Made by a program: the position numbers and the translations under genes. Under the pieces are notes generated by a model. The model saw only the letters and a program-made list of their open reading frames with translations. It was not told the origin of the DNA and searched no databases. DNA of 64,000 nt from Pararhizobium mangrovi (GTDB lineage Bacteria; Pseudomonadota; Alphaproteobacteria; Rhizobiales; Rhizobiaceae): contig NZ_VHLH01000004.1 in NCBI RefSeq assembly GCF_006516965.1, positions 62,001 to 126,000 on the forward strand, given 5' to 3'. Within the stretch, counting starts at the first letter, position 1, and each line of letters begins with the position of its first letter. This document shows, one piece after another, positions 44,880-54,282 of the stretch.

Positions 44880-45047
44880 GTCGAAACCCGCCGCGCCTCG
44901 CTCGGTGAAGGCGACCGCGTATGGCGATCGCTTATCCCAGGGGCCTGGAGCATTTTCCAGCCAGACTGACCCAGTCCGGCGTCGCGAACAATGCGCGAAT
45001 CAAAGAGATGGCGTGCTGGACGCGATTCAATCGGGTCGCAGAGCGCT

Positions 45048-46529
45048 CTAGTTCCGCCAGTGCACCTCGGTCAAGTCGTTTGCCGGCGTGGGGGAGTTCT
45101 TCCATAACCCCATAAGGTTCTTTTTAGCGACGCCGAGCTTGGGCAGCTCGAACAGAAACGCGTTGACGTAATCCTCGGCGATTCGCTTCTGCGCTTGCTT
45201 CAGGAGTTCGGTGCGCTTTTCGGGATCCGTGGTTCGGTCGAGCTCGGCCATGATCTTCTTGAAGCGATCGGAGTGGTAATTGAAGTAGTAGTCGTCCCGC
45301 GCGTAGATGCCGATATCCATCGGCTCCGTATGCGAGACGATGGTCAGGTCGTAGTCCTTGTCCTTGAAGACGGTCTGCAGCCACTGCGCCCATTCGACGT
45401 TGACGATCTTCACGTCGATGCCGACCTGGCGAAGCTGCGCGGCGACGATCTCGCCGCCACGGCGCGCATAGGATGGCGGGGGAAGCTTCAGCGTCGTTTT
45501 GAAACCTTCCGGATAGCCGGCTTCGACGAGAAGCTTCTTCGAGAGCTGCGGGTCGTATTTCGAAAGGCCCGTAAGATCGATATAAGCCGGGTTCTGCGGC
45601 GCGAAGTGCGAGCCGATCGGCTTCCCGTATCCGAAATAGGCGCCGTTGATGATCGCCTCGCGATCGATCGCATGCGCGACGGCTTCTCGGACCTTCTTGT
45701 TCTTGAACGGCTTGCGACCGTTGTTCATCGCAAGGATCGTCTCACCCTCCGTCGACCCAACCATGACCTTGAACCGCGGGTCGCCCTGGAACTGCTGCAG
45801 GTTTTCCGGTGCCGGATAGTTCGGGTAGGCGTCGAGATCGCCCGACATCATGGCGCCGAACGCCGCGGTCGGGTCGGAGATGAACCGGAAGGTCACGGTT
45901 TCGAGCTTTGCCGGGTCACCCCAGTAATTCGCGTAGCGCTTGAGCGTGATGTGATCGCCGCGCACCCAGTCGTCGAACTCGAAAGGGCCGGTGCCGATCG
46001 GATGCGTCGCATCGCCGGCGGCCGTCTTTTCGGAAACGATCTGCGCGTCGCCCCATGCCATGTCGAACAGGAAGCTTCCGTCCGGTTGCGAAAGCGTGAC
46101 CTTCGCGGTCAGCGGATCGACGACTTCGACCTTTGCGATATCGGTGAAGAGTTCCTTCTGCGCGTTGGCCGAGTCCTTTCCTCGGGCACGGTCGAGCGAG
46201 AACTTCACGTCGCTCGCCGTCATCTTCGAGCCGTCGTGGAAGGTCACGCCGTCATGCAGGTGGAAGGTGTAGACGAGACCATCCTTCGAGATGTCCCAGG
46301 AACGGGCAAGGTCCGGTTCGATCGAGCCGTCCTCGGCAAAGCGCGTCAGACCCTGGAAGATATTGGCGTAGGTGACCTCGTCGATGGCCGCAGCCGCACC
46401 CGTCGTCGGATCGAGCGTCGGCGGCTCGAGCGGCATGCCGATCGTCGCGCTCGTCGGGGCGGCAAACGCCGCCGGCGCTGTCGCAAGGCCGGCTCCGACA
46501 AGCACCAGAGCCATGATCGTTCGGGTCAT
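45048..46529 (-). CDS. Periplasmic peptide-binding protein (SBP_bac_5)
   Basis: A 493-residue ABC substrate-binding protein with signal peptide 1-23 (APAAFA). Typical segments are EPPTLDPTTGAAAAIDEVTYANIFQGLTRF, YTFHLHDGVTFHDGSKMTASDVKFSLDRARG and IGTGPFEFDDWVRGDHITLKRYANYWG. Several residues differ from DppA (about 34-40 kb), so this is a separate oligopeptide-type system, not a recent copy. The start MTRTIMALV (46529) fits the signal peptide; a longer frame upstream lacks one. First gene of the 46.5-40.3 kb operon. Confidence 0.9.
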   Translation of the reverse strand: MTRTIMALVLVGAGLATAPAAFAAPTSATIGMPLEPPTLDPTTGAAAAIDEVTYANIFQGLTRFAEDGSIEPDLARSWDISKDGLVYTFHLHDGVTFHDGSKMTASDVKFSLDRARGKDSANAQKELFTDIAKVEVVDPLTAKVTLSQPDGSFLFDMAWGDAQIVSEKTAAGDATHPIGTGPFEFDDWVRGDHITLKRYANYWGDPAKLETVTFRFISDPTAAFGAMMSGDLDAYPNYPAPENLQQFQGDPRFKVMVGSTEGETILAMNNGRKPFKNKKVREAVAHAIDREAIINGAYFGYGKPIGSHFAPQNPAYIDLTGLSKYDPQLSKKLLVEAGYPEGFKTTLKLPPPSYARRGGEIVAAQLRQVGIDVKIVNVEWAQWLQTVFKDKDYDLTIVSHTEPMDIGIYARDDYYFNYHSDRFKKIMAELDRTTDPEKRTELLKQAQKRIAEDYVNAFLFELPKLGVAKKNLMGLWKNSPTPANDLTEVHWRN

Positions 46530-46759
46530 TCGCACTGCCTGTTCCCCTTCTCCTTCTCCGGTCCGACTGGTGAATGCCCCGCAGCCATACCGTTCCGGCA
46601 CGTTCTAGCCAAAGCGTGCCGGCAATGCGAGCCTATGCCCCGGAAAGGTTGGACTGCCGAAAAATCACGATGCCGTTTCGCTGCACGACGCCCGGTTGCA
46701 TCGAAGGGCGCAGCCATGCCCTATAGGTCGGCGGATACGGAACAAAGGGGCATACCGGA

Positions 46760-48403
46760 ATGAACGTCGACAATGCCGATTGGTGGCGCGGTGCGGTGAT
46801 CTACCAGATCTATCCGCGATCGTTTCAGGACACGACGGGCGACGGGATCGGCGACCTCGCGGGGATCGCCGCACGGCTCCGCCATGCGGCCGATCTCGGC
46901 GCGGATGCCGTGTGGCTTTCGCCGTTCTTTCGCTCGCCGATGGACGACATGGGCTACGACGTTTCCGACTACTGCGCCGTCGAGCCGATGTTCGGCACGC
47001 TCGCCGATTTCGACTCCGTGGTCGAAAGGGCGCACGAACTCGGCCTGAAGGTCGTCATCGACCAGGTTCTCTCGCACACCTCCAGCAAGCACGCCTGGTT
47101 CGAGGAAAGCCGGGCCGGCCGCGACACTGCGAAGGCCGACTGGTACGTTTGGGCGGAGCCCAAGCCCGACGGTACGCCGCCCAACAACTGGCTTTCCATT
47201 TTCGGCGGACCCGCCTGGGAATGGGACGGCGTGCGCGGACAGTATTATCTGCACAATTTCCTCGCCTCGCAGCCCGACCTCAACTTTCACAATCCCGAGG
47301 TCCAGGACGCGATCCTCGAAACGGTTCGCTTCTGGCTCGAGCGCGGGGTGGACGGATTTCGCCTCGATACGGCGAACTTCTACTTCCACGACGCGGAACT
47401 GAGGGACAATCCGCCGCCTCCCGCCGGCGAGGACGCCGTCGCCACTCTCGGCGACGCGCGCACCAACCCTTACGATTTTCAGGACCATATTTACGACAAG
47501 ACCCGGCCGGAAAATCTCGATTTCCTGCGCCGGTTCCGTTCGCTGCTCGACAGCTACGAAGGCCGCACCTCCGTCGGCGAGGTCAGCGACGGCGCGCGTT
47601 CCCTGCAGACGGTCGCGCGCTATACCGCAGGCAGCGACAAGCTGCACATGTGCTACACCTTCGACCTGCTGACGGGTCCGTTCAGCGCGGCGCACTTCCG
47701 CCGCGCCGTCGAGAACTTCAAGGCCGAAAGCCGGGACGGCTGGGTGTGCTGGTCGCTGTCGAATCACGACGTCGTTCGCCACGTCACGCGCTGGGCCGGG
47801 GACGGGGAGGGGACCGATCCGCTCGCCCGCTTCGGTGCGGCCCTCGTCGCGACGCTCGAAGGGTCGATCTGCCTCTATCAGGGCGAGGAACTCGGGCTCG
47901 GCGAGGCGGAACTCGCATTCGAAGATCTGACGGACCCTTACGGCATCCGTTTCTGGCCGGCCTACAAGGGGCGTGACGGCTGCCGCACGCCGATGGTCTG
48001 GGAGAAGAATGCGCAGAACGCGGGCTTTTCGAAAGCCGAGCGTACGTGGCTACCGGTTCCCGAAGCGCATCGCCTGCGCGCGGTCGATACGCAGGAAGAG
48101 GTCGAGGGTTCCATTCTCGAACATTACCGCGCGGTGCTTTCGTTTCGTCGGCGGCATCCGGTCCTGAAGACCGGAACGACCCGGTTTCTGACCTCCGACG
48201 ACGATATTCTCGCCTTCGTCCGCGAAGGGGACGGAGAACGTCTGCTCTTCGCCTTCAACTTCGCGCGCCGGCCGGCCGAATGGCGCCTGCCCGATGGTCT
48301 GACGATCGGGGAACCCGTCGCGATGCCCGGTTTCGCGCCAGCGATCGAGGACAACCGCGTTCGCCTCGGCGGGCTCGACGTGTTCTGCGCAAGGCTCGGC
48401 TGA
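46760..48403 (+). CDS. Alpha-glucosidase, glycoside hydrolase family 13
   Basis: A 547-residue cytoplasmic GH13 enzyme of the oligo-1,6/alpha-glucosidase type (AglA-like). The family regions are DWWRGAVIYQIYPRSFQD, DYCAVEPMFGTLADFD, the nucleophile Asp in GFRLDTANFYFHD, the acid/base Glu in SVGEVSDGARS and the third Asp in SLSNHDVVRH. It should release glucose from maltose-, sucrose- or glucosylglycerol-like substrates. The sugar ABC transporter usually found beside rhizobial aglA is not here. AGGGG lies about 9 nt before the ATG. Confidence 0.92.
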   Translation: MNVDNADWWRGAVIYQIYPRSFQDTTGDGIGDLAGIAARLRHAADLGADAVWLSPFFRSPMDDMGYDVSDYCAVEPMFGTLADFDSVVERAHELGLKVVIDQVLSHTSSKHAWFEESRAGRDTAKADWYVWAEPKPDGTPPNNWLSIFGGPAWEWDGVRGQYYLHNFLASQPDLNFHNPEVQDAILETVRFWLERGVDGFRLDTANFYFHDAELRDNPPPPAGEDAVATLGDARTNPYDFQDHIYDKTRPENLDFLRRFRSLLDSYEGRTSVGEVSDGARSLQTVARYTAGSDKLHMCYTFDLLTGPFSAAHFRRAVENFKAESRDGWVCWSLSNHDVVRHVTRWAGDGEGTDPLARFGAALVATLEGSICLYQGEELGLGEAELAFEDLTDPYGIRFWPAYKGRDGCRTPMVWEKNAQNAGFSKAERTWLPVPEAHRLRAVDTQEEVEGSILEHYRAVLSFRRRHPVLKTGTTRFLTSDDDILAFVREGDGERLLFAFNFARRPAEWRLPDGLTIGEPVAMPGFAPAIEDNRVRLGGLDVFCARLG

Positions 48404-48433
48404 GGAGCCGAAGTCCGACGGCAAGGTCTCGTG

Positions 48434-50146
48434 TCAGTGCAAGGCGGCAGGCTCGACCAGTGCGAAGCGGTCGACGTCCACGAGCCCGCGATCGCTGAGC
48501 TTCAGATGCGGGATCACGGGCAGCGGTAAAAAGGCGAGCTGCAGGAAGGGTTCGTCCAGCGTCACGCCGAGGGAGTGGGCCGCCTCGCGCAATCGCTCGA
48601 GCCGGGCGCGCACGCTCGCATGGGGTTCCTCGCTCATCAGCCCGGCGATCGGCAACGCGATCTCGGCCGCGACTTTGCCGCCGTCCACGACGACGATGCC
48701 GCCCTCGAGGTCGCGCAGCCGGTTGACCGCCACCGCCATTTCGGCGCGGTCGAGGCCGACCACACCGATATTGTGGCTATCGTGGCCGATCGAACAGGCG
48801 ATCGCGCCGCGGGCGAGCCCGAAGCCCTGGACGAAGGCGTTCGCGACATTGCCGTTCTTTCCATGCCGCTCGACGACCGAAAGGCGCACGATATCGGCCT
48901 GCGGGTCGGGCAGGGCCTCGCCGCCGGCCTCGGGCAAACGATGGCGGCGATGTTCGGTAATGATCTTGCCGGGCAGAATGCCGATGACGGACGTCTCGCC
49001 CCGCGAGGGTCTCGCCACGAAGGCGTCCGCTTCGAGAACGGGCACGCGAACGCTCGCCCGCCCGACGACCGGCACCGGACGGCGCGTATCGAAGAGCGCA
49101 TCGGTCACCCTACGCCCGGCGGAGAAAACCATCTCCGCGTTGCAGCCTTCCAGGCTGTCGAGCACGACGAGGTCCGCGCGCCAGCCCGGCGCGACGAGGC
49201 CGCGATCCATCAGGCCGAAGGCGCGTGCGCCGGAAATCGTCGCGGCGCGGTAGATCGCCAGCGGCTCGACGCCGTTTTCGATGGCGTGCCGGATCATGTA
49301 GTCGAGATGGCCGTGCTCTGCGATGTCGAGCGGGTTGCGATCGTCCGTACACAGCGCCAAAAAGGGCGAATGCCGCTCGGTGATGATGGGCAGCAGCGCG
49401 TCGAGATCCTTCGAGACCGAACCCTCGCGCACCAGCACGCGAACGCCCTTGCGAAGCTTTTCGAGCGCCTCGTCGGCGCTCGTCGCCTCGTGTTCGGTGC
49501 GAATGCCGGCTGCGAGGTAGCCGTTCAGCCCGTGACCGCGAAGCAGCGGCGCGTGCCCGTCTATATGACCGCCGCGGAACGCTTCGAGCTTCGCCATGCA
49601 ACCGGGATCGCGCGCGAGCACGCCGGGAAAGTTCATGAACTCGGCAAGCCCGATGACCTTCGCGTGGTCGCGAAAGGGCAGGAGATCGTCGATCGACAGG
49701 GCCGCGCCCGAGGTTTCGAGGTCCGTCGCGGGCACGCAGCTCGAAAGCTGCACCCGCAAGTCCATGATCGTCTCGTCGGCCGCGGCGAGGAAATACCGTA
49801 TGCCTTCCGCGCCGAGAACGTTGGCGATCTCGTGCGGATCGCAGATCGCGGTGGTGATGCCGCGCGGCAGCACGCAACGGTCGAACTCGTGGGGCGTGAG
49901 AAGCGAGGATTCGACGTGCAGGTGCGTATCGATGAAGCCCGGCACGATCACCTTGCCGGCGACGTCGATCTCGCGCGTCGCGTCGTAGGTCTCGTAAGTA
50001 CCGACGATCGTCTCACCGCAGATCGCAACGTCGCTCTCGACGAGATCGCCGGTGACGAGATCGAAGACGCGGCCGCCCTTCAGCACGAGATCGGCCTTCG
50101 CCGCGCCGCTTCCCTGTTCGATCCGCTTTGCGAGGCTGTCCGTCAT
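48434..50146 (-). CDS. ade: Adenine deaminase
   Basis: A 570-residue amidohydrolase converting adenine to hypoxanthine and ammonia. Metal-binding HxH is in [20 protein letters not shown]. Family segments include [45 protein letters not shown], and the C-terminal domain [14 protein letters not shown] 50146 is chosen because GGAAG sits 8 nt upstream; an ATG five codons further up (50161) has no ribosome-binding site. The next gene upstream on the strand is a class II aldolase, 38 bp away. Confidence 0.94.
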   Translation of the reverse strand: MTDSLAKRIEQGSGAAKADLVLKGGRVFDLVTGDLVESDVAICGETIVGTYETYDATREIDVAGKVIVPGFIDTHLHVESSLLTPHEFDRCVLPRGITTAICDPHEIANVLGAEGIRYFLAAADETIMDLRVQLSSCVPATDLETSGAALSIDDLLPFRDHAKVIGLAEFMNFPGVLARDPGCMAKLEAFRGGHIDGHAPLLRGHGLNGYLAAGIRTEHEATSADEALEKLRKGVRVLVREGSVSKDLDALLPIITERHSPFLALCTDDRNPLDIAEHGHLDYMIRHAIENGVEPLAIYRAATISGARAFGLMDRGLVAPGWRADLVVLDSLEGCNAEMVFSAGRRVTDALFDTRRPVPVVGRASVRVPVLEADAFVARPSRGETSVIGILPGKIITEHRRHRLPEAGGEALPDPQADIVRLSVVERHGKNGNVANAFVQGFGLARGAIACSIGHDSHNIGVVGLDRAEMAVAVNRLRDLEGGIVVVDGGKVAAEIALPIAGLMSEEPHASVRARLERLREAAHSLGVTLDEPFLQLAFLPLPVIPHLKLSDRGLVDVDRFALVEPAALH

Positions 50147-50184
50147 CGTCTTTGCTTCCATCGTCTGCGCGCGTTCGCTTGTAC

Positions 50185-50943
50185 CTATTCCGCGTAATCC
50201 GGCGCTTCGCGGTCGAGGATGCGCTTCATCTCTTCGAAATGGGCGAACTGCTGTTCGCGGTCGGCATCCCATTCGGCAGCCGTCATCTCGGCCGTCTCGT
50301 GGTCGAGGACGGAAAGCGGCCGGCCGGTCGAATAGGCGAGCACCGTGGTTCGGGCGGCGCGCTCCAGAAAATACATCGCGTCGTAAGCCTCGGCGACGGT
50401 CTCCCCGACCGTGCTGACACCGTGGTTGCCCATCATCACCACGCGATGATTGCCGAAGGTGGCGGCAATGCGCTCGCCTTCCTCGCCATCCGTCGCGATA
50501 CCGCCATAGGAAAGGTCGATCGCCATGCGGTTGTAAAAACGCGCCGTGACCTGATCGATCGGATAGATCGTCGGGTCCTTCAGCGTCGCAAGCGTCGTCG
50601 CGTAGGGGGGATGCAGATGGAGCGCCACGCGGGCGTGCGGCACGGAGCGATGGATCGCCGAATGGATCGACCATGCCGTGGGATCGGGCGCGTCCTCGCC
50701 CTCCATGGTCGCCGGATCGTCGGCATCGACGAGGATGAGGTCGCTCGCCCTGATCGACGAGAAATGCTTCCAGCGCGGATTGACGAGGAAGCGCTTGCCG
50801 TCCGGCGACACGGACGCCGAGAAATGGTTGGCGACGCTTTCGTGCCAATCGGCCCGTGCGGCCAAGCGAAAAGCCGCCGCCAGATCGATGCGAAGCTGCT
50901 TTTCCTCGCTTTCGGCAAAGCGGACGACGTTGGATTCGGCCAT
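50185..50943 (-). CDS. Class II aldolase/adducin-family protein
   Basis: A 252-residue protein. The zinc-binding motif is [16 protein letters not shown], a third ligand is likely in [24 protein letters not shown], and the phosphate/substrate loop is in NHFSASVS. Relatives include fuculose-phosphate aldolases and many uncharacterised proteins encoded next to purine or pyrimidine genes. GAGGA 8 nt upstream supports the ATG. It is probably co-transcribed with ade, and both face away from the RutR-like gene. Confidence 0.85.
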   Translation of the reverse strand: MAESNVVRFAESEEKQLRIDLAAAFRLAARADWHESVANHFSASVSPDGKRFLVNPRWKHFSSIRASDLILVDADDPATMEGEDAPDPTAWSIHSAIHRSVPHARVALHLHPPYATTLATLKDPTIYPIDQVTARFYNRMAIDLSYGGIATDGEEGERIAATFGNHRVVMMGNHGVSTVGETVAEAYDAMYFLERAARTTVLAYSTGRPLSVLDHETAEMTAAEWDADREQQFAHFEEMKRILDREAPDYAE

Positions 50944-51051
50944 GGTTGCGTTCCTCGACAGGTAACAGTTCGATCTCTTCGCGTTGCCCGAAGCTCGAAG
51001 AGGGCGGGCGCGGCGGCTTCTTTTATCCCAAAGCCTATGCTACGCAAATTC

Positions 51052-51067
51052 TTGATCGGTCGATCAA
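51052..51067. promoter_or_regulatory. RutR-type operator candidate
   Basis: TTGATCG-GT-CGATCAA has perfect 7-bp arms separated by 2 bp, the same geometry as the E. coli RutR consensus TTGACCA-nn-TGGTCAA. It differs at two positions per arm. It lies 43 bp before the RutR-like gene and about 110 bp before the divergent aldolase-ade pair. Confidence 0.65.
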
Positions 51068-51109
51068 AGCGCGGCGTCGCGATTCATCGTTCGGGGCGAG
51101 GGGAACAGG

Positions 51110-51742
51110 ATGAACGAGACGACCGGCCGTCGGGCGTGCGGGACCCGCATCCAGCGCGCCAACCGCGAACGTATCCTGGACGCCGGCCTCGAGATCTTCT
51201 CCCGTTACGGCTTCAAGGGCTCGACGATCGACCAGATCGCCGCGAAGGCCGGCATGTCGAAGCCGAACCTCCTCTATTACTTCCGGCGCAAGGGCGAGGT
51301 CTACGATGCCGTGCTCGGCGACCTGCTCAGTCTCTGGCTCGATCCGCTGCGCGAAATGCGCGCCGAAGGCGAGCCGCTGGACGAAATCCGGCGATACGTC
51401 TTCCGCAAGCTCGAGATTTCACGCGACCGTCCCCGGGAAAGCCGGCTTTTCGCCAACGAGATGCTGACGGGCGCGCCGCGCATACACGGGTTGCTCGCGG
51501 GCGAACTCAAGACGCTCGTCGACGAGAAGGCCAGCGTGATGCGTGGATGGATCGAAAACGGCACGCTTGCGCCGGTGGACCCGTACCACCTCATCTTTTC
51601 GGTCTGGGCGACGACCCAGCACTATGCCGATTTCGACGTTCAGGTTCGCGCCGTGCTCGGCGGCGGAAAGGAAGAGGAGCGCTTCCACGACGCAGCGGCC
51701 TTCCTTGCGAGGCTCTATACGTACGGCCTCGCGCCCGGGTGA
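51110..51742 (+). CDS. rutR: RutR-like TetR-family regulator
   Basis: A 210-residue TetR protein whose whole length follows E. coli RutR. The helix-turn-helix is GFKGSTIDQIAAKAGMSKPNLLYYF. In the ligand domain, RRYVFRKLEISRDRPRESRLFANEMLTGAP and LAPVDPYHLIFSVWATTQHYADFDVQV resemble RutR closely. RutR senses uracil/thymine and controls pyrimidine and purine genes. No rut catabolic genes lie here; instead it diverges from aldolase and adenine deaminase genes with a RutR-like palindrome in the gap. Confidence 0.87.
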   Translation: MNETTGRRACGTRIQRANRERILDAGLEIFSRYGFKGSTIDQIAAKAGMSKPNLLYYFRRKGEVYDAVLGDLLSLWLDPLREMRAEGEPLDEIRRYVFRKLEISRDRPRESRLFANEMLTGAPRIHGLLAGELKTLVDEKASVMRGWIENGTLAPVDPYHLIFSVWATTQHYADFDVQVRAVLGGGKEEERFHDAAAFLARLYTYGLAPG

Positions 51743-51752
51743 AGACGACGGC

Positions 51753-52466
51753 TCAGCGGGAACCGTCGAGTTCGGGGTAATGCCGGAAGATGCCCATCGT
51801 GTTGAATGCGATCCGGCGCTCGCTTTTCAGGTAGGCTGCGATGTTTTCGCGTTCGCTGACGCGCTGCGCCAGCGCAAGCACATTCGGATATGCGCCTTCG
51901 AGCGCGGTCATGCGTTCGGGAAAGGCGTAGCGCAAGCCGGCGACGATCTGGAAGAGGGAAAGGTCGGCATAGGTCGTCGTCGTGCCGACGAGGTATTCCG
52001 GCCCGGAAGGATTGCGCTCGAGCACGCTCTCCATCCAGCCGAGGAACTTCGGCAGTCGCTCGGAGCGGAACTCTTCGGCACGCCGTGCCGATTCGTCCTT
52101 CTGGTCCTCGTAATAACGACCGATACCGAGCGGATGATGGACGTCGTGGGCTTCGTCCACGAGATCGGCGATGGTCAGTTGGACCTGATGCGTCCACAAG
52201 CGAGGGCGTTCGTCGTCCGGGGCCAGACCAAGCCTCGGCCCGAGATAAAAGAGCGCTGCTGCCGTCTGGCCGACGATCACGTCTTCGTCGCGTATGAATG
52301 GCGGAGCGAAAGGCGGGGTGCTGCTCTCCTCCATGAGTGCGCTGACCGCTCCGTCGCCGTCGATCCGTGCGACGTCGCGATAGTCGGCGCCGGCATCTTC
52401 GAGGGCGAGCCGAACGAATTCGCCGCGTCCCTGGATGGGCGACCAGTAGAAGAGTTCGTATGCCAT
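51753..52466 (-). CDS. Glutathione S-transferase-like protein
   Basis: A 237-residue protein with a thioredoxin-fold N-terminal domain (YELFYWSPIQGRGEFVRLALEDAGADY; substrate loop PFAPPFIRDEDVIVGQTAAALFYLG). An all-helical C-terminal domain contains YLVGTTTTYADLSLFQIVAGLRY, the GST N-capping motif. The catalytic residue is uncertain (Tyr7 or Ser9). It resembles the pi/sigma-like bacterial GSTs whose substrates are not known. Confidence 0.85.
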   Translation of the reverse strand: MAYELFYWSPIQGRGEFVRLALEDAGADYRDVARIDGDGAVSALMEESSTPPFAPPFIRDEDVIVGQTAAALFYLGPRLGLAPDDERPRLWTHQVQLTIADLVDEAHDVHHPLGIGRYYEDQKDESARRAEEFRSERLPKFLGWMESVLERNPSGPEYLVGTTTTYADLSLFQIVAGLRYAFPERMTALEGAYPNVLALAQRVSERENIAAYLKSERRIAFNTMGIFRHYPELDGSR

Positions 52467-52621
52467 GGCCGGTCAATGTCCGGGTGCCGTCTTCGTTCCC
52501 CTTCGGCACGCTTGTCGCACGCTTGTGTGACCGGCTTTCTTGAACATGGAGAACATGCAACAATATTAGCAACGGTGGGGTCGCCGACGTGGGGTCGGCA
52601 TCGACAATCAGGAGCAGTTAT

Positions 52622-53731
52622 TTGGACGAGTCGGATCCAGTACGGCTGACGGATCGCCTGAATGCGGAACAGGGGGCAGGGGATCCTTTCGCAGCGGCGG
52701 TGCGCGCAACCCGCATGCCGATGATCATTACCGATCCCCGGCAGGACGACAACCCGATCGTCTTCGTCAACGACGCGTTTTGTCGTCTGACGGGATATAC
52801 GCGGGAAGAAAGTCTCGGGAACAACTGTCGTTTCCTTCAGGGCGAGAAAACCGATCGCGAGGCAGTCTCGGCGATTCGACAGGCAGTCGAATCGCTCGAG
52901 GACATCTCCATCGAACTCCTGAACTATACAAAGGACGGCACCGCCTTCTGGAACGCGCTCTACCTCAGCCCCGTGGCCACGGAAGGCGGCGAGGTGCAGT
53001 TCTTCTTTTCCTCCCAGCTCGACGTGACGGCCGACCGCGAACGCGAACGCCAGGCGCTCGAAGACCGGGATGCGCTCGAGGACGCGGTGCGCGAACGCAC
53101 GGCCGAACTCGAAGCGGCACTCGAACAGAAGACGCTGCTTCTCCACGAGGTCGATCATCGCGTGAAGAACAATCTGCAGATGATCTCGGCGATGATCCGT
53201 AGCCAGGCGCGTTTTTCCAAGGACGCAGCCGCCAAGGAGGCGCTGCGCACGACGCTTTCGCGCGTCGAGACGCTCGGCATCGTCCATCGCCGCCTTTACG
53301 AAAGCAGTGATGTCGCGAGCTTCGACCTGTCCGAGTTCATCCGGGAGACGGCAAAGGAACTCGTCGATTCGCGCGACAGCGGCATCGAGCTCGTGCTCGA
53401 GCTCGTTCCCGTCGAGGTACCGGCGCGCGCGGCGTCGCCCCTTTCGCTCCTTCTGAACGAGATCATCACCAACGCCATGCAGCACGCCTTCGCCGAAGAT
53501 GCCGGCGGCACCATCGCGGTGCGCACGAGCCAGGACGGCGAAAACTGCATTCTCGCGATCGAGGACAACGGCAAGGGCTTCGAGAGCGGCACGGTGTGGG
53601 AACATTCTTTCGGCCGACGGCTTATCGACTCGTTGGTAAGGCAGATCGGTGGGTATCTCGAATGGAGCGATGCAAAACCGGGAACGCGAGCGACCATTAC
53701 CTTTCCGTCGCAAGATCCGATGGCCCGGTAA
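52622..53731 (+). CDS. Blue-light LOV sensor histidine kinase
   Basis: A 369-residue soluble kinase. The LOV domain (residues 22-137) has the flavin-adduct cysteine Cys69 in GNNCRFLQGEKTD, plus NYTKDGTAFWNALYLSPV. A coiled linker leads to a HisKA_2/HWE-type dimerisation domain with the phospho-His near 179 (EVDHRVKNNLQMISAMI) and an ATPase domain (LLNEIITNAMQHAF, IEDNGKGF). The start is TTG at 52622: AGGAG lies 7 nt upstream, and the GTG 33 bp earlier has no ribosome-binding site. A response regulator follows 14 bp later. It resembles alphaproteobacterial LOV-HK/LovK. Confidence 0.9.
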   Translation: MDESDPVRLTDRLNAEQGAGDPFAAAVRATRMPMIITDPRQDDNPIVFVNDAFCRLTGYTREESLGNNCRFLQGEKTDREAVSAIRQAVESLEDISIELLNYTKDGTAFWNALYLSPVATEGGEVQFFFSSQLDVTADRERERQALEDRDALEDAVRERTAELEAALEQKTLLLHEVDHRVKNNLQMISAMIRSQARFSKDAAAKEALRTTLSRVETLGIVHRRLYESSDVASFDLSEFIRETAKELVDSRDSGIELVLELVPVEVPARAASPLSLLLNEIITNAMQHAFAEDAGGTIAVRTSQDGENCILAIEDNGKGFESGTVWEHSFGRRLIDSLVRQIGGYLEWSDAKPGTRATITFPSQDPMAR

Positions 53732-53745
53732 GCGCGTTGCGCCCC

Positions 53746-54168
53746 ATGCGTATCCTCATCGTCGAAGACGAGGGGCTGATCGCGATGGAAATCGAGGACA
53801 CCGTCGTCGAGCTCGGCCACGATGTCGTCGGCTGGGAGGCGAGCGCGGACAGCGCGATCGCTTCCTTCGACGCGCACCTCCCAGATCTCATCCTCCTCGA
53901 TATCGAACTGCTTCAGTCCTCCGGTCTCGAGGTCGCGCGCCATGTCCAACGCGCGACGAAGTCGCGTTTCGTCTTCCTGACGGCCAATCCCGCCAAGCTC
54001 GAAGGCGAATTCTTCGGCGCCATCGGCGTCATGTCCAAGCCGTTCACCTCCGAATCGCTGAAGGCGAGCCTGCACTACCTGCACGAGGGCGTGTGCGACC
54101 CACCGCCCAAGCGCGGACTGCCGCACGGCCTTCGTCTCGGGCCGGACTACAATGCCATATGGGCCTGA
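53746..54168 (+). CDS. Single-domain response regulator (LovR-like) partner of the LOV kinase
   Basis: A 140-residue receiver-only regulator. The acidic pocket is in ILIVEDEGLIAMEIED, the phospho-acceptor is Asp52 in LILLDIEL, Thr is in FLTANP and the conserved Lys is in MSKPFTSESL. There is no output domain, so it probably acts on the kinase, as a phosphate sink or through a stress-response phosphorelay, as LovR does with LovK in Caulobacter. ATG 53746 gives the standard MRILIVEDE start. Confidence 0.88.
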   Translation: MRILIVEDEGLIAMEIEDTVVELGHDVVGWEASADSAIASFDAHLPDLILLDIELLQSSGLEVARHVQRATKSRFVFLTANPAKLEGEFFGAIGVMSKPFTSESLKASLHYLHEGVCDPPPKRGLPHGLRLGPDYNAIWA

Positions 54169-54231
54169 GGATACGCCGCGGCTCCCGTCGACGATAATCG
54201 GCGAGACGTTCCAGAAAGCGTTTTAATTCTC

Positions 54232-54248
54232 TTTGGAATTGTTCTAAG
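54232..54248. promoter_or_regulatory. Irr-box (ICE)-like site upstream of rirA
   Basis: TTTGGAA-TTG-TTCTAAG matches the rhizobial iron control element TTTAGAA-N3-TTCTAAA at 12 of 14 arm positions. It lies 34 bp before the rirA start codon. Irr is known to repress rirA under low iron in Agrobacterium. Confidence 0.5.
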
Positions 54249-54282
54249 TTCGAGCCGACCGAACGCGCAAAGGCTTCAACCC

